Shown here piece after piece: positions 1 to 5,594 of a DNA stretch of 6,698 nucleotides. The first letter of the stretch is position 1. Each line of letters starts with the position of its first letter. The position numbers and the translations under genes are program-made. A model generated the notes under the pieces. That model searched no databases. It saw only the letters and a program-made list of their open reading frames with translations, and was not told the origin of the DNA. The stretch is taken from the NCBI GenBank assembly GCA_027349615.1, contig DAIEML010000130.1:1-6698 (forward strand), given 5' to 3'. Origin of the DNA: Ignavibacteriales bacterium (GTDB lineage Bacteria > Bacteroidota > Ignavibacteria > Ignavibacteriales > Ignavibacteriaceae).

Positions 1-1139
1 TTATTATCATCAACATAATTAAATGTGGGATTCAGCGCATCCGGATCGAACTCAATATTCTTTTCCGGATTTGTATCGGTTGTATAATCTCTTGCCAATA
101 TTAAGGCCGACTGATAAGTAATTGACTCACCAACTTTTTTATCGGCTTCCCAATCGTATCCGTAATTTCCAATTCCTACAATTAATTTGTCTTGAGGAAT
201 ATGATCAAGTGCGTTATTTAATACTTTGTAATACCATTCGATTGAAGCAATTGAACCGGGGCTGCTGGTTGAGTAATGTTCGTCGTAAGCCATTAGAACA
301 AAAAAGTCGCATAAATTATTGAGCTCGCTGAAAGGAAGATTTGCATTTTCTGCTTCAATAGACATGCTTAACGAAAGACTGTCCTGCTTAAAACTTTTTT
401 TAATAAGCTTAAGAAATTCAGGAAGCTTTTTGTTATCCTCAGGGTATATGTTTTCGAAATCTATTTGAAGTCCGTTGAACTTGTTACTTATCAGCCATGT
501 TTTTAAAAATGAAATAATTTTTTTTTGCAGCTTTTCTGAAGAAAGTAAATTGTGAACTCTTACCGGATCAAAAAGATCTTCTTCTGCATTACTTAAAACC
601 GGATCGATTCTTACGCCGTTAGTTTTTGCAATTTGAACTACATCGAGGTTATGCGGATTTGATTCAATGTCCCAATCAGAAGTATCAACATCATTTCCGT
701 TTTTATTTAACTTTAAGAATGTTGGCAAAAGAACATTTAACTTTGATGCATTGGATCGTAAGGAGTTTAGTCCGGTTTCCTCCCATGGAGCAAAGTAGCC
801 CGCAACAATTTTATCATAGGGTTTTAATTTCTTAGGAATACGTTTGTGCTTAACATTTTTTTCTTTTTCAATTTCATTCCATAAAGCAACCTTGGAGTTG
901 TGCAAAAGATACCGGCTCAATCTTGCTTTCTCTTGAGGAATTTTTGGCAAAGGAATTTTAACTTGATGATGCGAGATTGATGTTAATCCGGGAATCGGAG
1001 GAATAAAAGGAATAATAAAAAGCGTAAGCGCAAAAATAGTTGTAATTATTGCAAGTAATAATCCGCCCAAAGCTCCAAATCGTGTAAGGAATTTTCCTCT
1101 GCGTCCGCTTGGATCATAAAATATCGATTCCTTTTGCAT
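1..1139 (-). CDS. membrane-anchored GH18-family protein, N-terminal part; probably the front of a GH18/polysaccharide deacetylase/glycosyltransferase chimera
   Basis: The reverse strand reads open for 379 codons from ATG at 1139 and leaves the window without a stop, so the C-terminus is missing. Residues 1-20 are basic and cytoplasmic-looking (FYDPSGRR at 7-14). A hydrophobic span at about 21-50 is one membrane anchor, which would put the rest outside the cytoplasm. From about 110 the chain reads as a GH18 TIM barrel of the YaaH/spore-germination kind: GYFAPW at 114-119, the catalytic-strand motif GLQIDFEN at 223-230 (D227 and E229 match the last D and E of DxxDxDxE, with E as general acid), MAYDEH at 283-288 and YGYDW at 326-330. 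Known of the family: proteins with this N-terminus often continue into a NodB-type deacetylase and a GT2 glycosyltransferase, totalling about 1,100 residues, and are thought to act in exopolysaccharide synthesis or export. That continuation is inferred because it lies outside the window. The start is chosen as the first in-frame ATG before the anchor; no Shine-Dalgarno is visible. A plain GH18 hydrolase is the alternative. Confidence 0.85.
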   Translation of the reverse strand, partial: MQKESIFYDPSGRRGKFLTRFGALGGLLLAIITTIFALTLFIIPFIPPIPGLTSISHHQVKIPLPKIPQEKARLSRYLLHNSKVALWNEIEKEKNVKHKRIPKKLKPYDKIVAGYFAPWEETGLNSLRSNASKLNVLLPTFLKLNKNGNDVDTSDWDIESNPHNLDVVQIAKTNGVRIDPVLSNAEEDLFDPVRVHNLLSSEKLQKKIISFLKTWLISNKFNGLQIDFENIYPEDNKKLPEFLKLIKKSFKQDSLSLSMSIEAENANLPFSELNNLCDFFVLMAYDEHYSTSSPGSIASIEWYYKVLNNALDHIPQDKLIVGIGNYGYDWEADKKVGESITYQSALILARDYTTDTNPEKNIEFDPDALNPTFNYVDDN

Positions 1140-1180
1140 TGATTTAATTTTTTAATTTAAATTGTGGTTAACGGCCTTTT

Positions 1181-1188
1181 CAAAGATA
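1181..1188 (-). promoter_or_regulatory. possible -7 element for the GH18 gene
   Basis: The minus strand reads TATCTTTG, a full match to the Bacteroidota -7 consensus TAnnTTTG, 41 nt before the GH18 start codon. No TTTG or TTG is found at the expected -33 distance, so only half of the promoter is supported. Confidence 0.35.
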
Positions 1189-1237
1189 CAAAAAATTATG
1201 ACGATAACTTTGGACTCAGTTCTTTGAGGTACTTTAA

Positions 1238-1252
1238 GATATTCAAAATATC
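1238..1252. repeat. 6-3-6 inverted repeat in the divergent spacer
   Basis: GATATT, spacer caa, then AATATC form a perfect dyad near the middle of the spacer between the divergent GH18 and trhO genes. It could be an operator for either gene or a small hairpin. The region is AT-rich, so chance is not excluded. Confidence 0.3.
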
Positions 1253-1332
1253 AGACTGGAAAAATTTCAAGTTTCAAATCACAATTTTATTTTTCAATTT
1301 AAAAATAGATTTTTACAAAGGTAACGATTTAA

Positions 1333-1340
1333 TAAATTTG
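1333..1340 (+). promoter_or_regulatory. putative -7 promoter element for trhO
   Basis: TAAATTTG matches TAnnTTTG exactly and ends 31 nt before the trhO ATG, which would give a leader of about 25 nt. At the -33 distance there is only a T-run (1310-1314) and not TTTG. The same 31-nt geometry recurs at the TonB-domain gene and at pdxB, which raises confidence. Confidence 0.45.
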
Positions 1341-1371
1341 TGCTGGCTAAATTTCAAACCAATAAGAAAGA

Positions 1372-2262
1372 ATGATGAAAGAATTCCGCGTATTATTATT
1401 TTATAAATATGTTGAAGTTGAAAACCCCGATCAGTTTATGACTGAACATCTTGCGTGGTGCATTCAAAATGAAATTAAAGGCAGAGTGTTTGTTGCGCAT
1501 GAAGGAATAAATGGAACAGTCTCCGGCAAGATTGAAAATATTGATCGGTATAAAGCTCATCTTAAAAGCTATCCAGAATTTAATGATATAGTTTTTAAAG
1601 AAGATGAAGAAGATGAAAACGCCTTTTTAAAAATGTATGTGCGAGTGAAGAAGGAAATTGTAAATTCGAATTTAAAAGATACATCATTACGCAATGGTGG
1701 GAAAAGATTAACTCCCGAACAACTTCTCGAGTTGTATGAAAGCGGAAAAGATTTTGTTATTGTCGATGCGCGCAACTGGTATGAAAGTAAAATAGGAAGA
1801 TTCAAAAACGCTATTGCGCCGCAGATAAAAAATTTTCGCCAGTGGCCGGAAGCTGTTGAACAATTAAATGATTTAAAAGATAAAACTATTGTTACTTATT
1901 GCACCGGCGGAATTCGATGTGAGAAAGCTTCTGCTTATATGGTTGAACAGGGCTTTAAGGATGTTTACCAGCTTGACGGCGGAATTGTTACATACACAAA
2001 AAAATTCCCGGATACTTATTGGGAAGGGAGCGTTTTTGTTTTTGATGAACGCCGCATCGTTACGCCGAATACAAAAGAAGAAATCAAACATATCGGTAAA
2101 TGTTATTACTGCGGCAAACCGACTTCCTACTATATAAACTGCCATAACCAGGACTGTGATAAAATGCTTCTTACTTGCGACGAATGTAAAGTTGAAAATG
2201 ATTACTGCTGTTCCGATGAATGCAGAAAGTCTCCGAACAAAAGAGATAAAATATACGGTTAA
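1372..2262 (+). CDS. trhO: tRNA uridine(34) hydroxylase TrhO (UPF0176, rhodanese-domain protein, YceA family)
   Basis: The 296-residue protein matches TrhO, the cytosolic enzyme that hydroxylates U34 of certain tRNAs to 5-hydroxyuridine in an oxygen-dependent reaction. The product is the precursor of the cmo5U/mcmo5U wobble modifications. Visible domains: an acylphosphatase-like UPF0176 N-terminal domain at about 4-95 (FVAHEGINGTVSG at 40-52), a rhodanese domain at about 113-213 with the active-site loop YCTGGIRCEKAS at 176-187 (C177 catalytic, C183 the second conserved Cys), and LDGGI at 201-205. A Cys-rich C-terminal domain at about 243-285 follows (C244/C247, C257, C262, C269/C272, C279/C280, C284), probably metal-binding. 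Length and order fit the family. Two ATGs lie in tandem (1372 and 1375); either gives essentially the same product. Upstream bases are purine-rich (aagaaag) but not a proper Shine-Dalgarno. It is divergent from the GH18 gene, and the next gene starts 111 nt downstream on the same strand. The assignment is secure; activity is inferred from the family. Confidence 0.95.
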   Translation: MMKEFRVLLFYKYVEVENPDQFMTEHLAWCIQNEIKGRVFVAHEGINGTVSGKIENIDRYKAHLKSYPEFNDIVFKEDEEDENAFLKMYVRVKKEIVNSNLKDTSLRNGGKRLTPEQLLELYESGKDFVIVDARNWYESKIGRFKNAIAPQIKNFRQWPEAVEQLNDLKDKTIVTYCTGGIRCEKASAYMVEQGFKDVYQLDGGIVTYTKKFPDTYWEGSVFVFDERRIVTPNTKEEIKHIGKCYYCGKPTSYYINCHNQDCDKMLLTCDECKVENDYCCSDECRKSPNKRDKIYG

Positions 2263-2290
2263 CAAAATCCAAAAGGATGAAACATTCTAA

Positions 2291-2329
2291 CATTCATTCA
2301 TTCGGGCAAGAATTATGAATGGAAGAATG
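2291..2329. repeat. imperfect 13-bp inverted repeat after trhO, made of CATTC/GAATG units
   Basis: Arm 2291-2303 (CATTCATTCATTC) pairs with 2317-2329 (GAATGGAAGAATG) at 11 of 13 positions plus one possible G-U, around a 13-nt loop. The left side also carries direct CATTC copies starting at 2283. It lies between the trhO stop and the next start and could end or stabilise the trhO transcript. It has no T-run after it, so it is not a canonical terminator. Confidence 0.4.
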
Positions 2330-2373
2330 ATTGATTGGTTAAATGATAATTAAATGTATGGGTTTATTAGTCT

Positions 2374-2859
2374 ATGTTTATGATTTATTTTAAAAGGTGG
2401 ATCGCTTCAATCATCTTACTTCCGGTAATGATATATTTAATTTTGCACCGCGGTGAATACGGAATTATAGACAATGCTGATCTTGTAATTCATGAAGCCG
2501 GACATTTCTTCTTTATGTTTTTCGGCAAGTTTATATATACTCTTGGCGGAACTTTAATGCAGATAATTCTTCCTTCAATTATAGCGTGGTATTTTTTTAG
2601 AAATTATTATAAGACCGGAGTGCAGTTTTCGCTTCTTTGGCTTGGACAAAACTTAATTAACATAAGTGTGTACGCAGCCGACGCAAAGGCTAAGAGCCTT
2701 CCTTTACTTGGCGGAGATAAAGTTTATCATGATTGGAATTATCTTCTTGGTCAACTTAATCTTTTAAATTATGATGCTGAAGTTGGTTATGTTTTTGTCG
2801 GATTAGCAGTTTTAGTTTTTGGGGCGTCACTTTTAATGCCTGTCATAATTCATGATTAA
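2374..2859 (+). CDS. small polytopic membrane protein with an HEAGH (HExxH) motif; possible zinc metalloprotease, function unknown
   Basis: I do not recognise a named family. The 161-residue protein is mostly hydrophobic, with likely membrane segments at about 9-25, 60-75, 84-101 and 137-159. HEAGH at 40-44 follows DLVI and precedes FFFMFFGKF, so the HExxH lies at or in a membrane helix, as in M50 site-2 proteases and other integral-membrane metallopeptidases. Candidates for a further metal ligand are D103 (YAADAK) and H119/D120 (YHDWNYLLGQ). There is no PDZ domain and no NPxxDG motif, and it is shorter than usual M50 proteins, so the peptidase role is inference. The start at 2374 gives MFMIYFKRW; the ATG at 2380 is equally possible. 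No Shine-Dalgarno is seen. It ends 43 nt before the MORN-TonB gene on the same strand, so the two may be co-transcribed, although that gene also has its own -7-like element. Confidence 0.85.
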   Translation: MFMIYFKRWIASIILLPVMIYLILHRGEYGIIDNADLVIHEAGHFFFMFFGKFIYTLGGTLMQIILPSIIAWYFFRNYYKTGVQFSLLWLGQNLINISVYAADAKAKSLPLLGGDKVYHDWNYLLGQLNLLNYDAEVGYVFVGLAVLVFGASLLMPVIIHD

Positions 2860-2863
2860 GCTT

Positions 2864-2871
2864 TAGTTTTG
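2864..2871 (+). promoter_or_regulatory. putative -7 promoter element for the MORN-TonB gene
   Basis: TAGTTTTG matches TAnnTTTG exactly in the 43-nt gap and ends 31 nt before the ATG at 2903, the same distance as at trhO and pdxB. No TTG is seen 20 nt upstream, so the -33 half is unsupported. Confidence 0.4.
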
Positions 2872-2902
2872 CAATGAAATTTTTTAGAAAATAGAATTCA
2901 AC

Positions 2903-3727
2903 ATGCACAAAATTATTTTATTCTTGTTATCAATTTTAATTTTAAGTCAATCTAATTTTGCTCAAGAAGGATTGATAAAATCGTATTATCCTAACGACAC
3001 ACTTAAATCAGAAATTAATTATTCAAACAACATTCGCGAAGGATCTGCTAAGTTTTATTATCCTAACGGAAAAATAAAGCAGGAACTAAACTACTCAAAC
3101 GGAAGAGTTGACGGCGTTGTAAAAAATTATTATGACAACGGAAATTTAAAAGAAATGTATTCCATCGAAGACGGCAAGCGAAACGGTGTACTAACTATGT
3201 TTGATAAAAACGGCAATTATTTGAAGGATATAACTTATGAAGAAGGGAAATTTGTGAGCGAAGAAATAGCTTCATCTGATACTTCGAAGAAATTAATTGC
3301 ACAAAATGATTCGAGTAAAGAAAACAAAAAAATATCTGAAGGAAAAATTACTCAACTTAAAAAAGAAACAAGCGAAGTATCTTCGCCGCCGGAATTGAAA
3401 GAAGAGAAAAACGAAAACCCTGATTACCTTACTTCGGCCGAAGTTATGCCCGAACCGGTTGGAGGCATGAATACGATTATGAAAAACTTAATTTATCCCG
3501 AACAAGCAAAGGAAGGTAATATTCAAGGCACAGTTAAAATTAGAGCATTGATAGATGAATACGGTGAAGTCACGCAGGATGAAGTTGTGCAAGGAATAGG
3601 GCACGGCTGCGATGAAGCCGCAAAGATTGCAGTTTATTATACTAAGTTTAATCCGGGATTGGTTAAAGGAAAACCTGTGAAAGTGCAGATGATAATTCCG
3701 ATTGAGTTTAAATTGGGTAAGAAGTAA
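2903..3727 (+). CDS. secreted MORN-like repeat protein with C-terminal TonB domain
   Basis: The protein has 274 residues. A signal peptide covers about 1-20 (basic start, leucine/isoleucine core, cut likely after NFA at 18-20); there is no lipobox cysteine. Residues 28-117 hold about four MORN-variant (YwqK-type) repeats with a 24-residue period, of the form YYPNGK.K.E..YSNG..DG. Copies 1 and 2 even share the 13-bp string TATTATCCTAACG exactly 72 bp apart (2984 and 3056), a sign of recent duplication or strong constraint. A charged, low-complexity Lys/Glu/Ser linker runs from about 119 to 173. A TonB C-terminal domain follows at about 183-271, with PEPVGGM at 183-189, YPEQAKEGNIQGTV at 198-211 and a closing IPIEFKLGKK. 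Similar MORN-TonB proteins are common in Bacteroidota and often labelled energy transducer TonB. If the signal is cleaved nothing holds this one in the inner membrane, so a periplasmic binding or scaffold role is at least as likely. Its stop codon lies inside a heptamer repeat. Confidence 0.9.
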   Translation: MHKIILFLLSILILSQSNFAQEGLIKSYYPNDTLKSEINYSNNIREGSAKFYYPNGKIKQELNYSNGRVDGVVKNYYDNGNLKEMYSIEDGKRNGVLTMFDKNGNYLKDITYEEGKFVSEEIASSDTSKKLIAQNDSSKENKKISEGKITQLKKETSEVSSPPELKEEKNENPDYLTSAEVMPEPVGGMNTIMKNLIYPEQAKEGNIQGTVKIRALIDEYGEVTQDEVVQGIGHGCDEAAKIAVYYTKFNPGLVKGKPVKVQMIIPIEFKLGKK

Positions 3728-3745
3728 GAAGCAAGAACTAAGAAA
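3718..3745 (+). repeat. degenerate tandem heptamer array (TAAGAAG unit) over the stop codon of the MORN-TonB gene
   Basis: Two exact TAAGAAG units (3718-3724, 3725-3731) are followed by the variants CAAGAAC (3732-3738) and TAAGAAA (3739-3745), all with period 7. The stop codon TAA at 3725-3727 is the start of the second unit. The array fills most of the 37-nt gap between the convergent stop codons and runs into an A8 tract. No terminator hairpin is visible there. Confidence 0.6.
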
Positions 3746-3764
3746 AAAAATAGGCAGAAGAAAA

Positions 3765-4901
3765 TTAATCAATCATTTTGAATCTAAATTCTCTCAGAAT
3801 TTTAATCAGCTCTTCATCTTTTGGACTTAATTTTATTTTGTAGTTGGTAAACTCTCTCCGCAAAGGATAATTTTTCCTGAGCGAATCAAAATACTTTGGA
3901 CGATCATTATCCGGTATATCAATTATATTTCTCATTTGATCGTCATCTCTTTTAATATCATAAACAGCATTGAATAAGCCATTCAGCTCTTGTTCAGTAT
4001 TATTTTTCTGTTTCGATTCAATAATTGAATTTGTAACTTCAGGCAATATTGGCTGCCACGATGGAGATACATTTAAAAATTTGCAAAGAGCATTGTAAAT
4101 CATAACTGTGCCGTTAACTTTTCCCTCAAGAGAATAACCCGCAATATGCGGCGAAGCGAATTTTACTTTTCCAAGAAGCTCAATATTTATATCCGGCTCA
4201 TTTTCCCAAACATCCAGAACAACGTTAAGATTTTTATTACCAATAATTTTTGACAACGCAAGATTATCAACTACTTGTCCGCGCGAAGCATTAATAAAAA
4301 TTGATTTATCCTTTATCTTTTTTAAGTTTTCCGAATTAAAAAGATGAACAGTTTTATCTTCGCCTTCTTTGTTTAGCGGAACATGCATGGTAATAATATC
4401 AGCATCATATATTTTATCAAGAGGGACAAAATCGATTCTGTTGGAAATTCTTTTCAGCGGCGGATCATTCATTAGAACATTCAAACCAATAGCTTTAGAA
4501 AGTCTTACAATCCGGCTTCCGATATTGCCTACGCCAACAACACCAATGGTTTTATCTTTAAGAGAAATATTTTGCTCAGCAGCAATTTTAAAAATTGAAG
4601 TGAAAACATATTCTGCAACTGCATCAGCGTTACATCCCTTGGCATCTGAAAAATAAATATTTCTTGATTTCAAATACTCAAGGTCAATATGGTCAGTTCC
4701 AATTGTAGCAGTGCCGACAAATTTTACCGGAGTATCTTTTAGTAGTTCTTCATTTACTTTGGTGATTGATCTTACAATTAGAACGTCGGCATCTTTTAAT
4801 TCGCGGCTGGTAATTTTTCTGCCATGAAGAAGATTAACTTTTCCAAATTGTTTAAAAGCTTCCTGAGCATAAGAAATATTTTCGTCAATAATAATATTCA
4901 T
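3765..4901 (-). CDS. pdxB: erythronate-4-phosphate dehydrogenase PdxB
   Basis: The 378-residue protein matches PdxB along its whole length (E. coli PdxB is also 378). PdxB is a cytosolic NAD-dependent 2-hydroxyacid dehydrogenase that oxidises 4-phospho-D-erythronate in the DXP-dependent route to pyridoxal phosphate. Landmarks: DENISYAQEAF at 6-16; FVGTATIGTDHID at 61-73; the Rossmann motif GVGNIG at 123-128 with D146 of NDPP as ribose-binding acid; and catalytic R207 (NASRG), E235 (WENEP) and H252 (PHIAGYSLEGK). The C-terminal region from about 290 is the PdxB dimerisation extension, not found in serA-type phosphoglycerate dehydrogenases; this and the N-terminal wording separate the two. The start ATG follows no Shine-Dalgarno. 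It is convergent with the MORN-TonB gene (37 nt between stops) and no other PLP gene is in the window. The assignment is firm. Confidence 0.95.
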   Translation of the reverse strand: MNIIIDENISYAQEAFKQFGKVNLLHGRKITSRELKDADVLIVRSITKVNEELLKDTPVKFVGTATIGTDHIDLEYLKSRNIYFSDAKGCNADAVAEYVFTSIFKIAAEQNISLKDKTIGVVGVGNIGSRIVRLSKAIGLNVLMNDPPLKRISNRIDFVPLDKIYDADIITMHVPLNKEGEDKTVHLFNSENLKKIKDKSIFINASRGQVVDNLALSKIIGNKNLNVVLDVWENEPDINIELLGKVKFASPHIAGYSLEGKVNGTVMIYNALCKFLNVSPSWQPILPEVTNSIIESKQKNNTEQELNGLFNAVYDIKRDDDQMRNIIDIPDNDRPKYFDSLRKNYPLRREFTNYKIKLSPKDEELIKILREFRFKMID

Positions 4902-4932
4902 AAATTATCAAAGTAAAATGATTAACTGGCCT

Positions 4933-4963
4933 CAAACATATATCATTGATTTCTGTTCTGCAA
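4933..4963 (-). promoter_or_regulatory. putative pdxB promoter, Bacteroidota type
   Basis: On the minus strand ATTG (the TTG lies at 4963-4961) is followed by a 20-nt spacer and TATGTTTG (4940-4933), close to the TTTG / TAnnTTTG consensus of Bacteroidota sigma factors. The -7 element ends 31 nt before the pdxB ATG, predicting a leader of about 25 nt. This is the best supported promoter of this type in the window because both halves are present. Confidence 0.55.
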
Positions 4964-5014
4964 TTAACAAAATTTTTCTACATGGATATTATTTATACAA
5001 TTTATTCTGAATTA

Positions 5015-5026
5015 AGGGAAAACCCT
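5015..5026. repeat. 4-4-4 inverted repeat just upstream of the TTGACA box
   Basis: AGGG, AAAA, CCCT form a small perfect dyad that extends to TTAAGGGAAAACCCTAA with one mismatch. It ends 11 nt before the -35 box at 5038, a place typical for an activator or repressor site. The regulator is unknown. Confidence 0.3.
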
Positions 5027-5037
5027 AAAAAATGAAT

Positions 5038-5066
5038 TTGACATAATTTTAATAAAAAAATAATAT
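5038..5066 (+). promoter_or_regulatory. near-consensus sigma70-type promoter inside the long spacer
   Basis: A perfect -35 hexamer TTGACA (5038-5043) is followed by an exact 17-nt spacer and TAATAT (5061-5066), which matches the -10 consensus at 4 of 6 positions including the TA start and final T. It points to the right, with initiation expected near 5073, about 760 nt before the next start codon. It would drive either an unannotated RNA or a very long leader. Confidence 0.4.
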
Positions 5067-5072
5067 CAAAAA

Positions 5073-5087
5073 ATTGAAATTTTCAAT
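5073..5087. repeat. perfect 7-1-7 palindrome at the predicted initiation site
   Basis: ATTGAAA and TTTCAAT flank a single T, immediately followed by CTTTTT. It sits where transcription from the 5038 promoter should start, so it could be an operator. As RNA it would be a weak 5-bp hairpin followed by a short U-run. Confidence 0.35.
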
Positions 5088-5208
5088 CTTTTTGTGACAA
5101 AGGTAAAAAATTTTGATTGAATTTTTCATCAATAAATGTTAAATATAGGCCACAAATTTATCGACTTTGCATTGCGGATTTAGAAATTTTATTTATTATG
5201 TGTAATTA

Positions 5209-5264
5209 TTAGTCAATTAACTAAAATATGTTTTTGACTAAAGTTAGAACTAGTTGTTAACTTT
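5209..5264. repeat. cluster of overlapping dyads with TTAGTCAA and AAAGTTA arms
   Basis: TTAGTCAA (5209-5216) pairs perfectly with TTGACTAA (5234-5241) across 17 nt. Directly after, AAAGTTA (5240-5246) pairs with TAACTTT (5258-5264) around an inner AACTAGTT palindrome (5248-5255). The two inverted repeats overlap by two bases, so in RNA they would compete or stack; in DNA they could be tandem operators. Confidence 0.35.
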
Positions 5265-5391
5265 TATTATGAACATAAATTAAGTACCATATTTCAAAAA
5301 AAAGTCGATGTCATCCTTAGTTATAATTAATAAGATCCGGTCAGTGAGTTTTTATTATTGCTGTCATGTAGAAAAGATTACCTATCTGAAC

Positions 5392-5406
5392 GAAATTAAT
5401 AATTTC
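5392..5406. repeat. perfect 7-1-7 palindrome
   Basis: GAAATTA and TAATTTC flank a single A. It is one of three palindromes of identical geometry in the spacer. The A/T-only core makes chance occurrence plausible for any one of them. Confidence 0.3.
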
Positions 5407-5468
5407 AATAAAAAAATGTATACGAAACGAATTTTCTTTCGGAGTAATATTCCATTTAACTTTAATTG

Positions 5469-5483
5469 TAGTTAAATTAACTA
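5469..5483. repeat. perfect 7-1-7 palindrome TAGTTAA/TTAACTA
   Basis: TAGTTAA and TTAACTA flank a single A. The ten bases AATTAACTAA recur at 5215-5224 and 5475-5484, and a related degenerate copy starts at 5317, so the motif recurs in the spacer. Confidence 0.35.
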
Positions 5484-5594
5484 ATGAAAAAATTTTTAAT
5501 TCATCGGGAAAATAGGGCCTTAATTCCTTTTAAAAATTTAGAATAAGAATAAAAATATTCCTTTACAGGACAAAGGTATTGTTTTATAATATTT

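Noticed and set aside
122..835. Plus-strand frames of 66 and 69 codons within the left gene
   Set aside because: They are shadows of the GH18 reading frame on the opposite strand, which shows clear family motifs.
1164..1406. 80-codon plus-strand frame overlapping the trhO start
   Set aside because: It crosses the AT-rich divergent spacer and runs into trhO in another frame; the product is Phe/Lys/Asn-rich with no domain.
1569..2265. Minus-strand frames of 78 and 130 codons and a plus-strand frame of 82 codons inside trhO
   Set aside because: trhO is recognisable over its full length; these are overlapping alternative frames without family features.
2267..2278. ATCC-AAAA-GGAT hairpin after trhO as terminator
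   Set aside because: The stem is only 4 bp and no T-run follows.
3728..3764. Bidirectional terminator between the convergent genes
   Set aside because: There is an A8 tract (U8 for the pdxB transcript) but no stem next to it; the gap is a purine-rich heptamer array instead.
3488..3772. 94-codon minus-strand frame over the TonB domain
   Set aside because: It is antisense to a clear TonB C-terminal domain; no support of its own.
4369..4656. 95-codon plus-strand frame inside pdxB
   Set aside because: It is antisense to the Rossmann domain of PdxB.
3765..4901. D-3-phosphoglycerate dehydrogenase (SerA) as the identity of the minus-strand dehydrogenase
   Set aside because: N-terminal DENISYA, the VRSITKVNEELL segment, the 378-residue length and the PdxB-type C-terminal extension fit PdxB; no ACT domain is present.
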